Shown here: positions 1 through 9,200 of the stretch, one piece after another
Layout of the letters: each line of letters begins with the position of its first letter
How positions within the stretch are numbered: the stretch's first letter is position 1
From: Parasutterella excrementihominis YIT 11859
GTDB taxonomy: Bacteria > Pseudomonadota > Gammaproteobacteria > Burkholderiales > Burkholderiaceae_F
NCBI RefSeq assembly: GCF_000205025.1
Contig: NZ_GL883687.1
Span: forward strand, 1-64,000
Direction of reading: 5' to 3'
Length of the DNA stretch: 64,000 bases
Program-made: the position numbers and the translations under genes
Notes under the pieces: model-generated
What the model was told of the DNA's origin: nothing
Databases searched by the model: none
The model's input: only the letters and a program-made list of their open reading frames with translations

Positions 1-381
1 AGGGGTAGGTGAAAGCTTCCCCTACTCGATTGGTTTTCTCAATGTATTAGTGGTTTTACTCAGGATTGTCGGACCACGAGGACGAAATAACCACACGGCC
101 GAGAAAAATTCATGATACGTCTACAAATGTTTAGGTAGTAATACTTATAAAGATAGAAATAATACCTAATATGAATTTCAAATTATCTTCTAATTGAAGA
201 TCAATAAATTTTAATTGATCGAATAGATAGAATAAATACTCGAGTAACAACTGAAGTATTAGGTAATAACTCTTAGTTGTCTGAATCTGATTTATCTCAG
301 AACGTAAAATTCGTTTCTAGAAATATAAGGCCGAATTATCGGCGATGACTCTTTCTAAACCTATTGTTCTGGGAGAACCAA
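1..381. other. AT-rich non-coding leader upstream of the DcuC-family gene
   Basis: No convincing gene is seen here. The stretch from about 120 to 340 is clearly more AT-rich than the rest of the window and holds several inverted repeats: TACCTAATA at 163-171 against TATTAGGTA at 257-265; ATCTTC/GAAGAT at 185-201; and GATCAAT/ATTGATC at 199-220. It probably carries the promoter and 5' untranslated region of the transporter operon; no promoter hexamers stand out. Confidence 0.4.
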
Positions 382-1647
382 ATGACATGGACTTTCTGGG
401 CCGCTATTGTTGTAGTGATTGCAACGGTTTATGCCCTTATCAAGCGCTATGAAACTCGTCTCGTTCTGCTGACTTCTGGCTTTGTGATGGCTTTCATTTC
501 ATTGCAGCCGATGATCGCTTTCAAGCAGTTCGACAAATCGATGACAAACGGCAGCCTGATCATCGCCATCTGCTCGGCGCTCGGTTTTGCTGCAGTGATT
601 TCTCTGACCAAATGCGACGTTCATCTGGTTAGCCTTCTGATGAGACCGCTGAAAAAGCTCGGCGTGTTTCTCCTTCCTTCCTGTATGATCGTGACCAGCG
701 TGATTGCTACTGCCATTCCTTCTATGGCCGGTCTTTCCGCTGCCGTCGGTCCGACAATGATCCCGATCATGATCAGAAGCGGTTTCAAACCCGCTATTGC
801 TGCTGCAGCTGTCGGCGGCTGCATGATGCCGGCTTATCTGAACCCGGGCGTTTCTCATAACCCGTTCATCTCCAAGCTCGCTTCCATGGAAATCATGCAG
901 TTCATCGGAGCTCATGCCACGACTACCGTCACCATGGGCTTGATCAGCATTGTCGTGATCACGATCACCTGCTTTGCTTTCGGTGACTTTAAGCGCGGTA
1001 AAGCCGCTGTTGAAGAAGCCGTTGAAGTTGCTTCCAACGAAATTGAACATCCGAACATCCTGTTCGCGATCGCTCCGATCGTTCCAGTCGTTCTTCTCGT
1101 TTGCGCTTCCATTTGGTTCCCGCAGCTCAAGATGTCCGTTGCAACCGCTATGTTGATCGGTACGTTCTATGCCTTAGTCGTTACACGCTCCAACCCTGAA
1201 GAAGTCACGAAGAAATTCTTCGCCGGTATGGGTAACGGCTATGCCAAGATCCTCGGTATCATTATTGCTGCCGGTGTGTTTGCCGCAGGTTTACGTGCCG
1301 CAGGCGTCATTGAAGTTTTCGTTCAGTATCTGACTCACTCCAACGAAGTTGCCAAGATCGGCGGTGCTTTCGGTCCGTTCTTCCTGGCCGTGTTAACAGG
1401 CTCCGGCGATGCGGCAGCATTCGCCTTTAACGAAGCGGTTACTCCGCACGCTCCGACATTCGGAATGACCATTGACGGTCTGGGTTACCTCGCCATGATG
1501 GCAGCCGGTATCGGTCGTCAGGCTTCTCCGCTTGCAGGCGGCATCATCCTTCTGTCCGGTATCGCAGGCGTCTCCCCGGTTGAAGTCGTGAAGAGAACTG
1601 CGCCGGCCGCTGTTGTGATGGTTCTCACTCTTTACTTCCTGGTTTAA
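382..1647 (+). CDS. DcuC-family C4-dicarboxylate (anaerobic) transporter
   Basis: A 421-residue, very hydrophobic inner-membrane carrier with about 10-12 membrane segments. Recognisable DcuC-family stretches are the N-terminal YETRLVL region, ECD/KCD-HLV near residue 75, IRSGFKPAIAAAAV and NPGVSHNPF. Family members exchange or export dicarboxylates such as succinate during fumarate respiration; the actual substrate here is not shown and could be a peptide-derived compound given its neighbour. I chose the ATG at 382 because GGGAGA at 371-376 is correctly spaced from it; a TTG at 364 is in frame but lies before this ribosome-binding site. An M20 peptidase follows after 15 nt and is probably cotranscribed. 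Confidence 0.85.
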   Translation: MTWTFWAAIVVVIATVYALIKRYETRLVLLTSGFVMAFISLQPMIAFKQFDKSMTNGSLIIAICSALGFAAVISLTKCDVHLVSLLMRPLKKLGVFLLPSCMIVTSVIATAIPSMAGLSAAVGPTMIPIMIRSGFKPAIAAAAVGGCMMPAYLNPGVSHNPFISKLASMEIMQFIGAHATTTVTMGLISIVVITITCFAFGDFKRGKAAVEEAVEVASNEIEHPNILFAIAPIVPVVLLVCASIWFPQLKMSVATAMLIGTFYALVVTRSNPEEVTKKFFAGMGNGYAKILGIIIAAGVFAAGLRAAGVIEVFVQYLTHSNEVAKIGGAFGPFFLAVLTGSGDAAAFAFNEAVTPHAPTFGMTIDGLGYLAMMAAGIGRQASPLAGGIILLSGIAGVSPVEVVKRTAPAAVVMVLTLYFLV

Positions 1648-1662
1648 TAGGAACAGACTGGC

Positions 1663-2910
1663 ATGAAAAATATTCCCGCATTAGATCCTAAAGTTCTCGG
1701 TCTTGTTACCGAAATCTCTAAAGAACCCAAAGTTGAAGCGGCTATTGCCTTCATTAAAGACCAGACTGAAGTCGCTATGCTGGAACAGATTGAGCTCTGC
1801 GAAATTGAAGCTCCGACTTTCCACGAAGAGAAAAGAGCCGCTTCTGTAGCAGAGCGCATGAGGCAGTACGGTCTGACCGATGTTCATATTGATGAAATCG
1901 GAAACGTGATCGGTATCCGCAAGGGTTCCGGCAACGGCCCAGTTCTTGCCATCGGTGCTCATATGGATTCCGTGTTCCCGGCCGGAACCGACGTCAAGGT
2001 CAAAAAAGAAGGCAATATCTACCGAGCTCCCGGCATCGGTGACAACTGCTCCGGCTTGAGAGCGCTTCTCCAGGTGCTCCGCGCCCTTGAAAAAGAAGAC
2101 ATCCGCACTGTCGGCGATATCTGGTTTGTTGGTACCGTCGGCGAAGAGGGCAACGGCGATATTCGCGGCTCAAAGCATCTCTGTGCTAACAACAAGCTTG
2201 ACGGTTTTGTCGCGATCGACAGTACGGACGTCGGCCGCGTCCTTTACGGCGCAGTCGGTTCTCACCGCTGGCGTTTAGCCGTGGACGGTACAGGCGGACA
2301 CTCTTTCGCTGACTTCGGCAAGACTCCGAGCGCCATTCACGCCGTTTGCCGTGCCGGCAATATCATTGCCGACATCAAAGTTCCGGAAGACCCCAAGACC
2401 ACCTTCACGATTGGTACGATCAAGGGCGGTACGACGGTCAACACGATTTCCGCTCACTGCGAAGTGGACGTGGATATCCGCAGTGTTTCCAATGACGAAC
2501 TGCTTCGCGTAGAGAGTGAAGTTTTAGGCGCCTTCGAGAAGGCCATCAAAGAAGAAAATGCCCGGTGGGGTGTTGCTGATGAAAATGGTCTGAAGCTCAC
2601 CAAGACCATGATTGGCAATCGTCCGGGCGGACTTCGTCCGCACAGCTGCCCGGTTCTTCAGGCTGCTCGCAGCGCCCAGAAGACACTTGGCATTGAGCTG
2701 ACAAACTATGCAATGTCTTCCACGGATGCGAATGCTCCGATGAGCCACAACATTCCCGCCACTTGCCTGTGTTCCGGCGGTAAGGGAATCGGGGCTCATA
2801 CGCTTAAAGAGCATTTCATCATGGAAAAGACCGAGCTCGGACCTCAGCTGGTTCTCTTAACCGCGCTTGCATTAGCCGGTACGGAAACCACTAAGCCCCT
2901 TCTCGGATAA
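1663..2910 (+). CDS. M20-family zinc peptidase (PepT-like)
   Basis: A 415-residue cytosolic metallopeptidase or deacylase of the M20 family, with no signal peptide. The two-metal site is visible: H100 and D102 in AHMDS, D127 in GIGDN, the Glu pair E161/E162 in GEEGNG, D186 in AIDST, and the C-terminal His in GAHTLKEH. The order fits catalytic domain, inserted dimerisation domain (around GGHSFADFG at about 210) and return to the catalytic domain. It starts 15 nt after the DcuC-family gene with AGGA upstream, so the carrier may import or export the substrate or product of this enzyme (inference). Substrate unknown; PepT-like di/tripeptidase is the closest general description. Confidence 0.85.
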   Translation: MKNIPALDPKVLGLVTEISKEPKVEAAIAFIKDQTEVAMLEQIELCEIEAPTFHEEKRAASVAERMRQYGLTDVHIDEIGNVIGIRKGSGNGPVLAIGAHMDSVFPAGTDVKVKKEGNIYRAPGIGDNCSGLRALLQVLRALEKEDIRTVGDIWFVGTVGEEGNGDIRGSKHLCANNKLDGFVAIDSTDVGRVLYGAVGSHRWRLAVDGTGGHSFADFGKTPSAIHAVCRAGNIIADIKVPEDPKTTFTIGTIKGGTTVNTISAHCEVDVDIRSVSNDELLRVESEVLGAFEKAIKEENARWGVADENGLKLTKTMIGNRPGGLRPHSCPVLQAARSAQKTLGIELTNYAMSSTDANAPMSHNIPATCLCSGGKGIGAHTLKEHFIMEKTELGPQLVLLTALALAGTETTKPLLG

Positions 2911-2945
2911 ATAAAAGAACACAACACCTCGAACCAATAAACCCT

Positions 2946-2998
2946 CCCCGGGCGGCTGGCTTCTCTCCTGTGAGGGAACGGCCGCCTCTTTTCTTTTT
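2946..2998 (+). terminator. Rho-independent terminator after the DcuC/M20 pair
   Basis: GGCGGC at 2951-2956 pairs with GCCGCC at 2981-2986 and is followed by a T-rich run (TCTTTTCTTTTTC). It closes the first transcription unit and lies inside the longest possible reading frame of the next gene, which argues for a later start of that gene. Confidence 0.75.
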
Positions 2999-3041
2999 CA
3001 TTAGAATGATTCGGAAAATCAACCGCTGTTTCCGAATCAAT

Positions 3042-4853
3042 ATGACTCCATCTTTGAAAAATAAAATGCCGGCATGGGACTTCCGATCTTCTTACGGAGG
3101 TCTGACTTCTCAGGCATATCGAAAGGCCCGTCAGCGGTTGGAAGCGGATATTCATATTCTCTCGGGGCTTGTGCCGAACGCCAAAGACGCGGTTTCGATC
3201 AGCATTGCCTTGGAGCATCTAGCGGAGGTTTTTAGCCTTACGGATTCTTTGATCGGCTATTGTCGATGCCTGTCTGCGATTGATACGAGAGAACAGGAAG
3301 CTGCAAAAGAGCGCGTCCGCCTTTGGGAAATTCATTCCCGCTATTACGAGCTGATTACCGGTCTTTTTCATCGCTTGACCGAGTTAAAAAAGAGCGATCC
3401 GATTTGGAAGGAACTGGATTTCAGTAAGTGGGAATGGCTCTTTGAGCGTGTTTCTTCCCGCTGGTCTTTTTCGCTGTCGCCCCGTGCTCTGCAGCTCCTC
3501 TATGAGCTGAAAGCTTCGAACTTTGTTCCTTGCTCGGATCTTTATCACTCGGTGAATTCACATTTGGTGGCGACGGTGAGGACGATGGACGGTTTGACGA
3601 AACATCAGTCTCACTCGCAGTGCATTGCGGTACTTAAAACTTCGGAAGATCCGAAATTAAGACAGTCGACCTTTGCTGCGCTGAACGAATACTATTCGCA
3701 GAACGCTTATCTCTACGCATCCATTTTTAATATGCTCACCGGTTTCCGGCTGAAAGGTTTCGAGTTTGCTCAGATGGACTTCATGGCGCCTGCTTATTGG
3801 CAAAATGCTGTAAGCTCGGAAGCGGTTGATGCATTGATGACGGCGGTGAGGGCCAACCGTCACATGCTTCGAAAGTCGGTGATCAGCCGTGCGCTCTTTA
3901 CCGGCAGGAGTGCGATGGATGTCTGGGACCTTAATGCGCCCGCACCGCTCAGAAGAGAAATTCATATTCCTTACGAGGAGGCGCTCGACAAGATTAAAGA
4001 AGTTGGGAAGGTGCTCGACGAACGTATTCCGGAAACCTTCGAATTGTTCGTCGAAAAAGGCTGGGTTGAGGTTCGTCAGCTGCCGGGCAAACAAAACGGC
4101 GCATTCTTCCAAGGCATTTTGTCGCTCAATGAGCCGAGAATTTTTTCGACGTATCTCGGATCATTCGCCTCCATGAGCCAACAGGCCATCATGTACGGCC
4201 ATGCCTGGCACTTCTGGTTGCAAAGAGAGCTACCTGCGCAGGAGCGAAAGATTCCACGTGCTTTGATGGAAGTTGCCGGACACTTCTTTGCGCTGCTACT
4301 TTTTGAAGAAATCCAAGAAAAAGCAGCTTCAATGGAAGAAAAGCTGGAAGCCCTTTGGCAGGAGCTCACGTTTATCTCGAACTATGTCATAAACATGGGT
4401 GTGCGCTTCGATTTCGAAAGAAGTTTCTTTGAAGAGCGAAGGAAAGGCGTGTTATCCGTCACCAAAATTTCTAATCTGTTGTCCGAGGCGTGGCAGGCTT
4501 GGTACGGAGAGAGTACCGCCGGCATCGATCCCTATCTTTGGATCAACCGCGGTCAGTTCTACAAGATTGACGACTACTTCTACAACTACCCGTATATCTT
4601 CGGTACGGTTTGCGCCTACGGATTATCTGAGATTCGTCATCGAATGCCGGAAGTGTTCCCAAAAATTTACAGTGACTTTCTCTTTAACAGCGGACGTATG
4701 TCTGTCGACGATCTTTTTAAAAAGTTTTTCAAGATCGATATTACTCAGCCTGAATTTTGGGAAAGCGGACTGAAAGCGATGGAACGGAAGATCTCTGTTT
4801 TTGAGGCGGAAGCACGGAAGTATTCCGAAAAAGCGGTAATGGAAAATACTTAA
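3042..4853 (+). CDS. M3-family oligoendopeptidase F-like protein with a lost zinc motif
   Basis: A 603-residue cytosolic protein with the overall plan of PepF-type M3 oligopeptidases: a helical N-terminal half, DVWDLNAP near residue 318, KQNGAFFQG near 377, and the conserved C-terminal block with YNYPYIFG. Where the family has HEXGH the protein reads I407-M408-Y409-G410-H411, so the first zinc His and the catalytic Glu are missing, while the second His (H411) and the distal Glu ligand (E434 in LMEVAG) remain. It is therefore probably not a peptidase; a peptide-binding or regulatory role is possible but unproven. A GTG at 2970 extends the frame, but it overlaps the upstream terminator, so I use the ATG at 3042 (no strong ribosome-binding site; 3006 is another option). 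Confidence 0.75.
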   Translation: MTPSLKNKMPAWDFRSSYGGLTSQAYRKARQRLEADIHILSGLVPNAKDAVSISIALEHLAEVFSLTDSLIGYCRCLSAIDTREQEAAKERVRLWEIHSRYYELITGLFHRLTELKKSDPIWKELDFSKWEWLFERVSSRWSFSLSPRALQLLYELKASNFVPCSDLYHSVNSHLVATVRTMDGLTKHQSHSQCIAVLKTSEDPKLRQSTFAALNEYYSQNAYLYASIFNMLTGFRLKGFEFAQMDFMAPAYWQNAVSSEAVDALMTAVRANRHMLRKSVISRALFTGRSAMDVWDLNAPAPLRREIHIPYEEALDKIKEVGKVLDERIPETFELFVEKGWVEVRQLPGKQNGAFFQGILSLNEPRIFSTYLGSFASMSQQAIMYGHAWHFWLQRELPAQERKIPRALMEVAGHFFALLLFEEIQEKAASMEEKLEALWQELTFISNYVINMGVRFDFERSFFEERRKGVLSVTKISNLLSEAWQAWYGESTAGIDPYLWINRGQFYKIDDYFYNYPYIFGTVCAYGLSEIRHRMPEVFPKIYSDFLFNSGRMSVDDLFKKFFKIDITQPEFWESGLKAMERKISVFEAEARKYSEKAVMENT

Positions 4854-4916
4854 CAAGAAAATCTCCTTTACAACTTTCCATTGTTGGCTCGCTAAACAAT
4901 CGAAAATTGTAAATTC

Positions 4917-4936
4917 CTGAATGAATGTTCATTCAG
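4917..4936. promoter_or_regulatory. Palindromic operator upstream of the RND operon
   Basis: A perfect inverted repeat of two 9-base arms, CTGAATGAA and TTCATTCAG, separated by TG. A -10-like TAGAAT follows at 4945-4950. The size and symmetry fit a TetR/AcrR dimer-pair site, and a TetR-family gene is the last gene of the operon that starts 90 nt downstream. The binding partner is inferred. Confidence 0.65.
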
Positions 4937-5025
4937 AATTGAACTAGAATTGTGTCCGTTGTGCTTCTCAGGCGAGAAAGCGCACTCAAATCAGAATAAA
5001 TTGGGAATAAATCTCGAGGTTTTTC

Positions 5026-6219
5026 ATGTTATTGAACGACTTAAAGAAGGCGGCGTTGTGTGTTGCCGCGGGCTTTGCCGTGACTATGTTCGGCGGATGT
5101 GACTCGCAGAAATCAACCGGTGCTCCGGCCGGAGCCGGTGCTCAGCGAGCTCCTCAGGTTTCCGTCACGGAAATTCAGCCGACCGAGTTAGACATGACGA
5201 CGACGCTTCAGGGCCGCACAGCTTCGTATTTGGTCGCTGATGTTCGTCCTCAGGTCGCCGGTATTCTGCAGAAACGGCTCTTTAAGGAAGGAAGCGAAGT
5301 CAAAGAAGGACAAGCGCTTTATCAGATTGATCCGGCTGTCTATGAAGCCGCAGTGGCAAGCGCTAAAGCCGAGCTTCAGAGAGCTCAGGCCGTGCTGTAT
5401 CAGACCCGTCTGACCGCAAACCGCTATGCACAGCTGGTCAAAACCAATGCAATCAGTAAACAAAACAACGACGACGCTCAGGCTGCATACAAGCAGGCAC
5501 AGGCCGCGGTGGCTGCTGCTGAAGCCGGATTAAAGAACGCCCAGATCAACCTGGACTACACGACCGTACGTTCTCCGATCAGCGGGCGCATCGGCCGCTC
5601 TTTAGTTACACCAGGCGCATTGCTTTCCGCACATCAGGCCCAGAACATGGCCGTCGTTCAGACACTGGATCCGATCTATGTCGACGTGACCCAGTCAAGT
5701 AAAGAAATTCTCAGTCTTAAAAAAGACATCGCTTCCGGCAAACTTAAAACCAAAGGCGGCGCTATTCCCGTGACTTTGATCATGGAAGACGGAACCAAGT
5801 ATCCTCAGACAGGCGAGCTTACGCTGTCCGAGGTTTCTGTTGATCCGGGCACAGGCACCATTACGCTGCGCGCCGAATTCCCGAACCCCGACAATATTCT
5901 TTTGCCGGGTATGTTTGTTCGTACCGAACTCCCTCAGGGTACGATGGAAAAAGCTTTGCTAGTCCCGCAGCGAGCCGTGATGCGCGAAGCCAACGGCACG
6001 CCCTATGTGTATGTGGTTGAAGACGGCAAGATCGCTATCCGCCGTTTAGTGACTCATCGTACACAAGGTCAGAACTGGATTATTGAGGAGGGTCTGAAGC
6101 CGGGTGAAAAGGTTGTCATCGAAGGTCTGCAGAGAATCCGCCCGGGTGTTCCCGTCCAGATCGTTCCGACAATGGCCGAGCAGGAACAAGCCAAAGCGGC
6201 AAAGGCTTCTAAGCAGTAA
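5026..6219 (+). CDS. RND efflux periplasmic adaptor lipoprotein (AcrA/MexA type)
   Basis: A 397-residue membrane-fusion protein that bridges the inner-membrane RND pump and the outer-membrane channel. The N-terminus is a lipoprotein signal ending in the lipobox MFGGC (Cys25). After it come the barrel/lipoyl half (ADVRPQVAG), an alpha-helical hairpin rich in Ala and Gln (about residues 105-170, AELQRAQAV), the second lipoyl half (LDYTTVRSPISG) and the beta-barrel with LLPGMFVR. It is the first gene of a four-gene operon (adaptor, permease, channel, TetR regulator), 14 nt before the permease, behind the 4917-4936 palindrome. Confidence 0.93.
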   Translation: MLLNDLKKAALCVAAGFAVTMFGGCDSQKSTGAPAGAGAQRAPQVSVTEIQPTELDMTTTLQGRTASYLVADVRPQVAGILQKRLFKEGSEVKEGQALYQIDPAVYEAAVASAKAELQRAQAVLYQTRLTANRYAQLVKTNAISKQNNDDAQAAYKQAQAAVAAAEAGLKNAQINLDYTTVRSPISGRIGRSLVTPGALLSAHQAQNMAVVQTLDPIYVDVTQSSKEILSLKKDIASGKLKTKGGAIPVTLIMEDGTKYPQTGELTLSEVSVDPGTGTITLRAEFPNPDNILLPGMFVRTELPQGTMEKALLVPQRAVMREANGTPYVYVVEDGKIAIRRLVTHRTQGQNWIIEEGLKPGEKVVIEGLQRIRPGVPVQIVPTMAEQEQAKAAKASKQ

Positions 6220-6233
6220 ATTCAGAGGTTGAT

Positions 6234-9200
6234 ATGGCAAAGTTTTTTATTAACCGACCTATTTTTGCTTGGGTGATCGCAATTGTGATCATGCTGGCCG
6301 GTACGCTTTCGATTCTGAATCTTCCGGTTTCCATGTATCCGCAGATTGCGCCTCCTCAGGTAAGCATCTCTGCTACCTACCCGGGAGCCTCTGCTAAGAC
6401 AATTGAAGATACGGTCGTTCAGGTGATTGAACAAAAGATGACCGGCTTGGATGGTTATCTGTATATGAGTTCGACCAGTGAATCGAGCGGCCGAATCAAC
6501 ATCACGCTGACTTTTGCTGCCGGTACCGACCCTGATATGGCTCAGGTTCAGGTGCAGAACCGTCTGTCCCAGGCGCAGTCTTCTCTGCCGGAAGTAGTTC
6601 AGCGCTTAGGCGTGACGGTTATTAAAACGACCGCAAGCTTTCTGAAGGTGATCGGTCTGACCTCGACGGACGGTTCGATTTCTTCGGCAGAGCTCGGTGA
6701 CTATCTTGTTTCCAGTATTCAAGAACCACTGAGTCGCGTGGACGGGGTGGGCGAAGTCGAAGTCTTCGGTTCGGCCTTTGCGATGCGTATTTGGCTCGAT
6801 CCGGAAAAACTTCACGAATTCTCCCTCACTCCGGCAGACATTAAGACCGCGATCTCCACGCAGAACGTGCAGATTTCCTCCGGACAGGTGGGCGGCCTGC
6901 CTGCAGCTAAGGGAACGGCGCTTAACGCGGTGATTACCTCGAGCTCTTTGCTGGAAACTCCTGAACAATTCGGCGCTATCTTCTTGAAGACTCAGGAGAA
7001 CGGCTCTCAGGTTTTCCTACGCGATGTGGCCCGCATTGAAAAGGGCCCGAAGATGTACGAAGCCACCGCCTTCTTTAACGGCAAACCGACCGCCGGTCTT
7101 GCGATTAAATTGGCCTCCGGCGCAAATGCGCTGCTGACTTCGGACTTAGTCGACAAAAAAATGGAAGAGCTGTCTCATTTCTTCCCTGAGAAGTATGAGT
7201 ATGTGATTCCGTTCGACACGACACCGTTCGTGCGTATTTCTATTGAAGGCGTGATCCACACCTTGCTCGAAGCTATCGTGCTGGTGGTGCTCGTGATGTA
7301 TCTGTTCCTGCAGAACTTCCGCGCAACGCTGATTCCGACGATTGCCGTGCCGGTGGTGGTCTTGGGCACCTTCGGTATCTTGGGCGCCATGGGCTACTCC
7401 ATCAACATGCTGACGATGTTCGCCATGGTGCTGGCGATCGGTCTGCTGGTGGACGACGCGATTGTGGTGGTGGAAAACGTCGAGCGTGTGATGGACCAAG
7501 AGCGTCTTTCTCCGCATGACGCTACCGAGAAGTCCATGTCGCAGATTACGGGCGCTCTGGTCGGTATTGCGATGGTGCTTTCTGCCGTGTTCGTTCCGAT
7601 GGCTTTCTTCGGCGGCTCTACCGGTGTGATTTACCGTCAGTTTTCCGTCACGATTGTGGCTGCGATGGGCCTGTCCGTCCTGGTTGCCCTGACGCTGACA
7701 CCGGCACTTTGTGCCACGATTCTTAAGCCGATCAAGCACGACAAGGCTGAGAAAGGCTTCTTCGGCTGGTTCAACCGCTGGTTTAACAAAGGCGCTGAAG
7801 GAGCAACCTCCGCCGTGGGCTACATGACCGCACGCTGGAAACGCTTCATCGTGATCTACGGCGTAATTATCGGCGGCGTGGTTTTCGGATTCCTGAAAGT
7901 TCCGACCGCTTTTATGCCGGATGAAGACCAAGGCTCTTTAATGGTTCAGATTCAGTTGCCGGAAGGCTCGACCAGAGAGCAAATCCTGCCTGTTGTAAAA
8001 CGTATGCAGGACTACATGCTCAACGAAGAGAAGGATTCCGTTCAGTCCGTCATGACGGTAGTCGGCTTCAGCTTGGCCGGTATGGGACAGAACTCCGCCA
8101 TGGCCTTCGTCAAACTCAAAGACTGGAGCGAACGTCCGAATCCTGAGCAGAAAGCACAGGCTGTGGCTGCTCGTGCTAACCGCACGCTAATGAGCTGGAA
8201 GGATTCCATGGTATTCGGCTTTGCTCTACCTCCGGTTCCCGAGCTCGGTATGGCAGACGGCTTTGATATGTATCTGCAGGATTTGAGTGGTCAAGGTCAC
8301 GACGCCTTGATGGCGGCTCGTAACCAGGTGCTGGGTGCTGCCAGAAGCAATCCTCAGCTCTACAACGTTCGTCCGAACGGTAAAGAAGACGCACCGCAGC
8401 TGCAGCTGCACATTGATTTTGCCAAGGCGGCCTCGTTAGGCGTCAGCGTGGCTTCCATTAATGACACGCTGTCGACGGCTTGGGGTTCTTCTTACGTCAA
8501 CGACTTCTATGACCGCGGCCGTATCAAGCAGGTTTACGTACAGGGCGACGAGAAATTCCGCCAGCGTCCCGAAGACCTGGATCGCTGGTATGTACGCAAC
8601 GATAAAGGCGAAATGGTTCCGTTCTCAGCATTCTGCTCCACAGAGTGGAAATTCGGCTCCTCTCGTCTGGAACGTTTCAACGGCTTAGGCGCTGTGAATA
8701 TTCAAGGGGCTCCGGCTGCAGGGTTTACAACCGGTCAGGCGATGCTAGCGATGGAAGAAATCGCCAAGGCTCTTCCATACGGTTTCGGTATCGCTTGGAA
8801 CGGTATTTCCTTCCAGGAACAGCAGGCCGGTTCTCAGACTGGCGCGCTCTATACGCTGTCTATCTTGATTGTGTTCCTGTGTTTGGCAGCTCTGTATGAA
8901 AGCTGGTCTATTCCGATCGCCGTCATCTTGGTTGTGCCGCTGGGCGTGATCGGTGCGCTCGGTATGACGGGTGCTTTCGGCATGAACAACGACGTGTACT
9001 TCCAGGTCGGTTTGCTGACGACCATCGGTTTGGTCAGTAAGAACGCGATTTTGATTGTGGAATTCGCAAAAGAACTGCATGAGAAGGGCGAGTCCATTGT
9101 CCATGCAGCAGCACACGCGGTGCGCATGAGAATTCGTCCGATTATGATGACTTCTCTGGCCTTCGGTCTCGGCGTGCTTCCGCTTGCTAAGGCAACCGGC

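Noticed and set aside
142-148. TACTTAT, a NarL/NarP-like heptamer upstream of the DcuC-family gene
   Set aside because: Only one copy without a partner in an AT-rich stretch, so chance occurrence is likely.
199-220. ATCAA/TTGAT half-sites as a possible FNR box
   Set aside because: The half-sites are in the wrong order (ATCAA first, TTGAT second) and too far apart for an FNR site.
2970-3041. GTG at 2970 as the start of the M3-family gene
   Set aside because: It overlaps the stem and T-run of the preceding terminator, and the 24 extra residues do not look like the family N-terminus.
7146-7931. Long reverse-strand reading frame inside the RND permease gene
   Set aside because: His/Asn/Gln/Arg-rich translation typical of an antisense shadow of a codon-biased gene; no ribosome-binding site or family resemblance.
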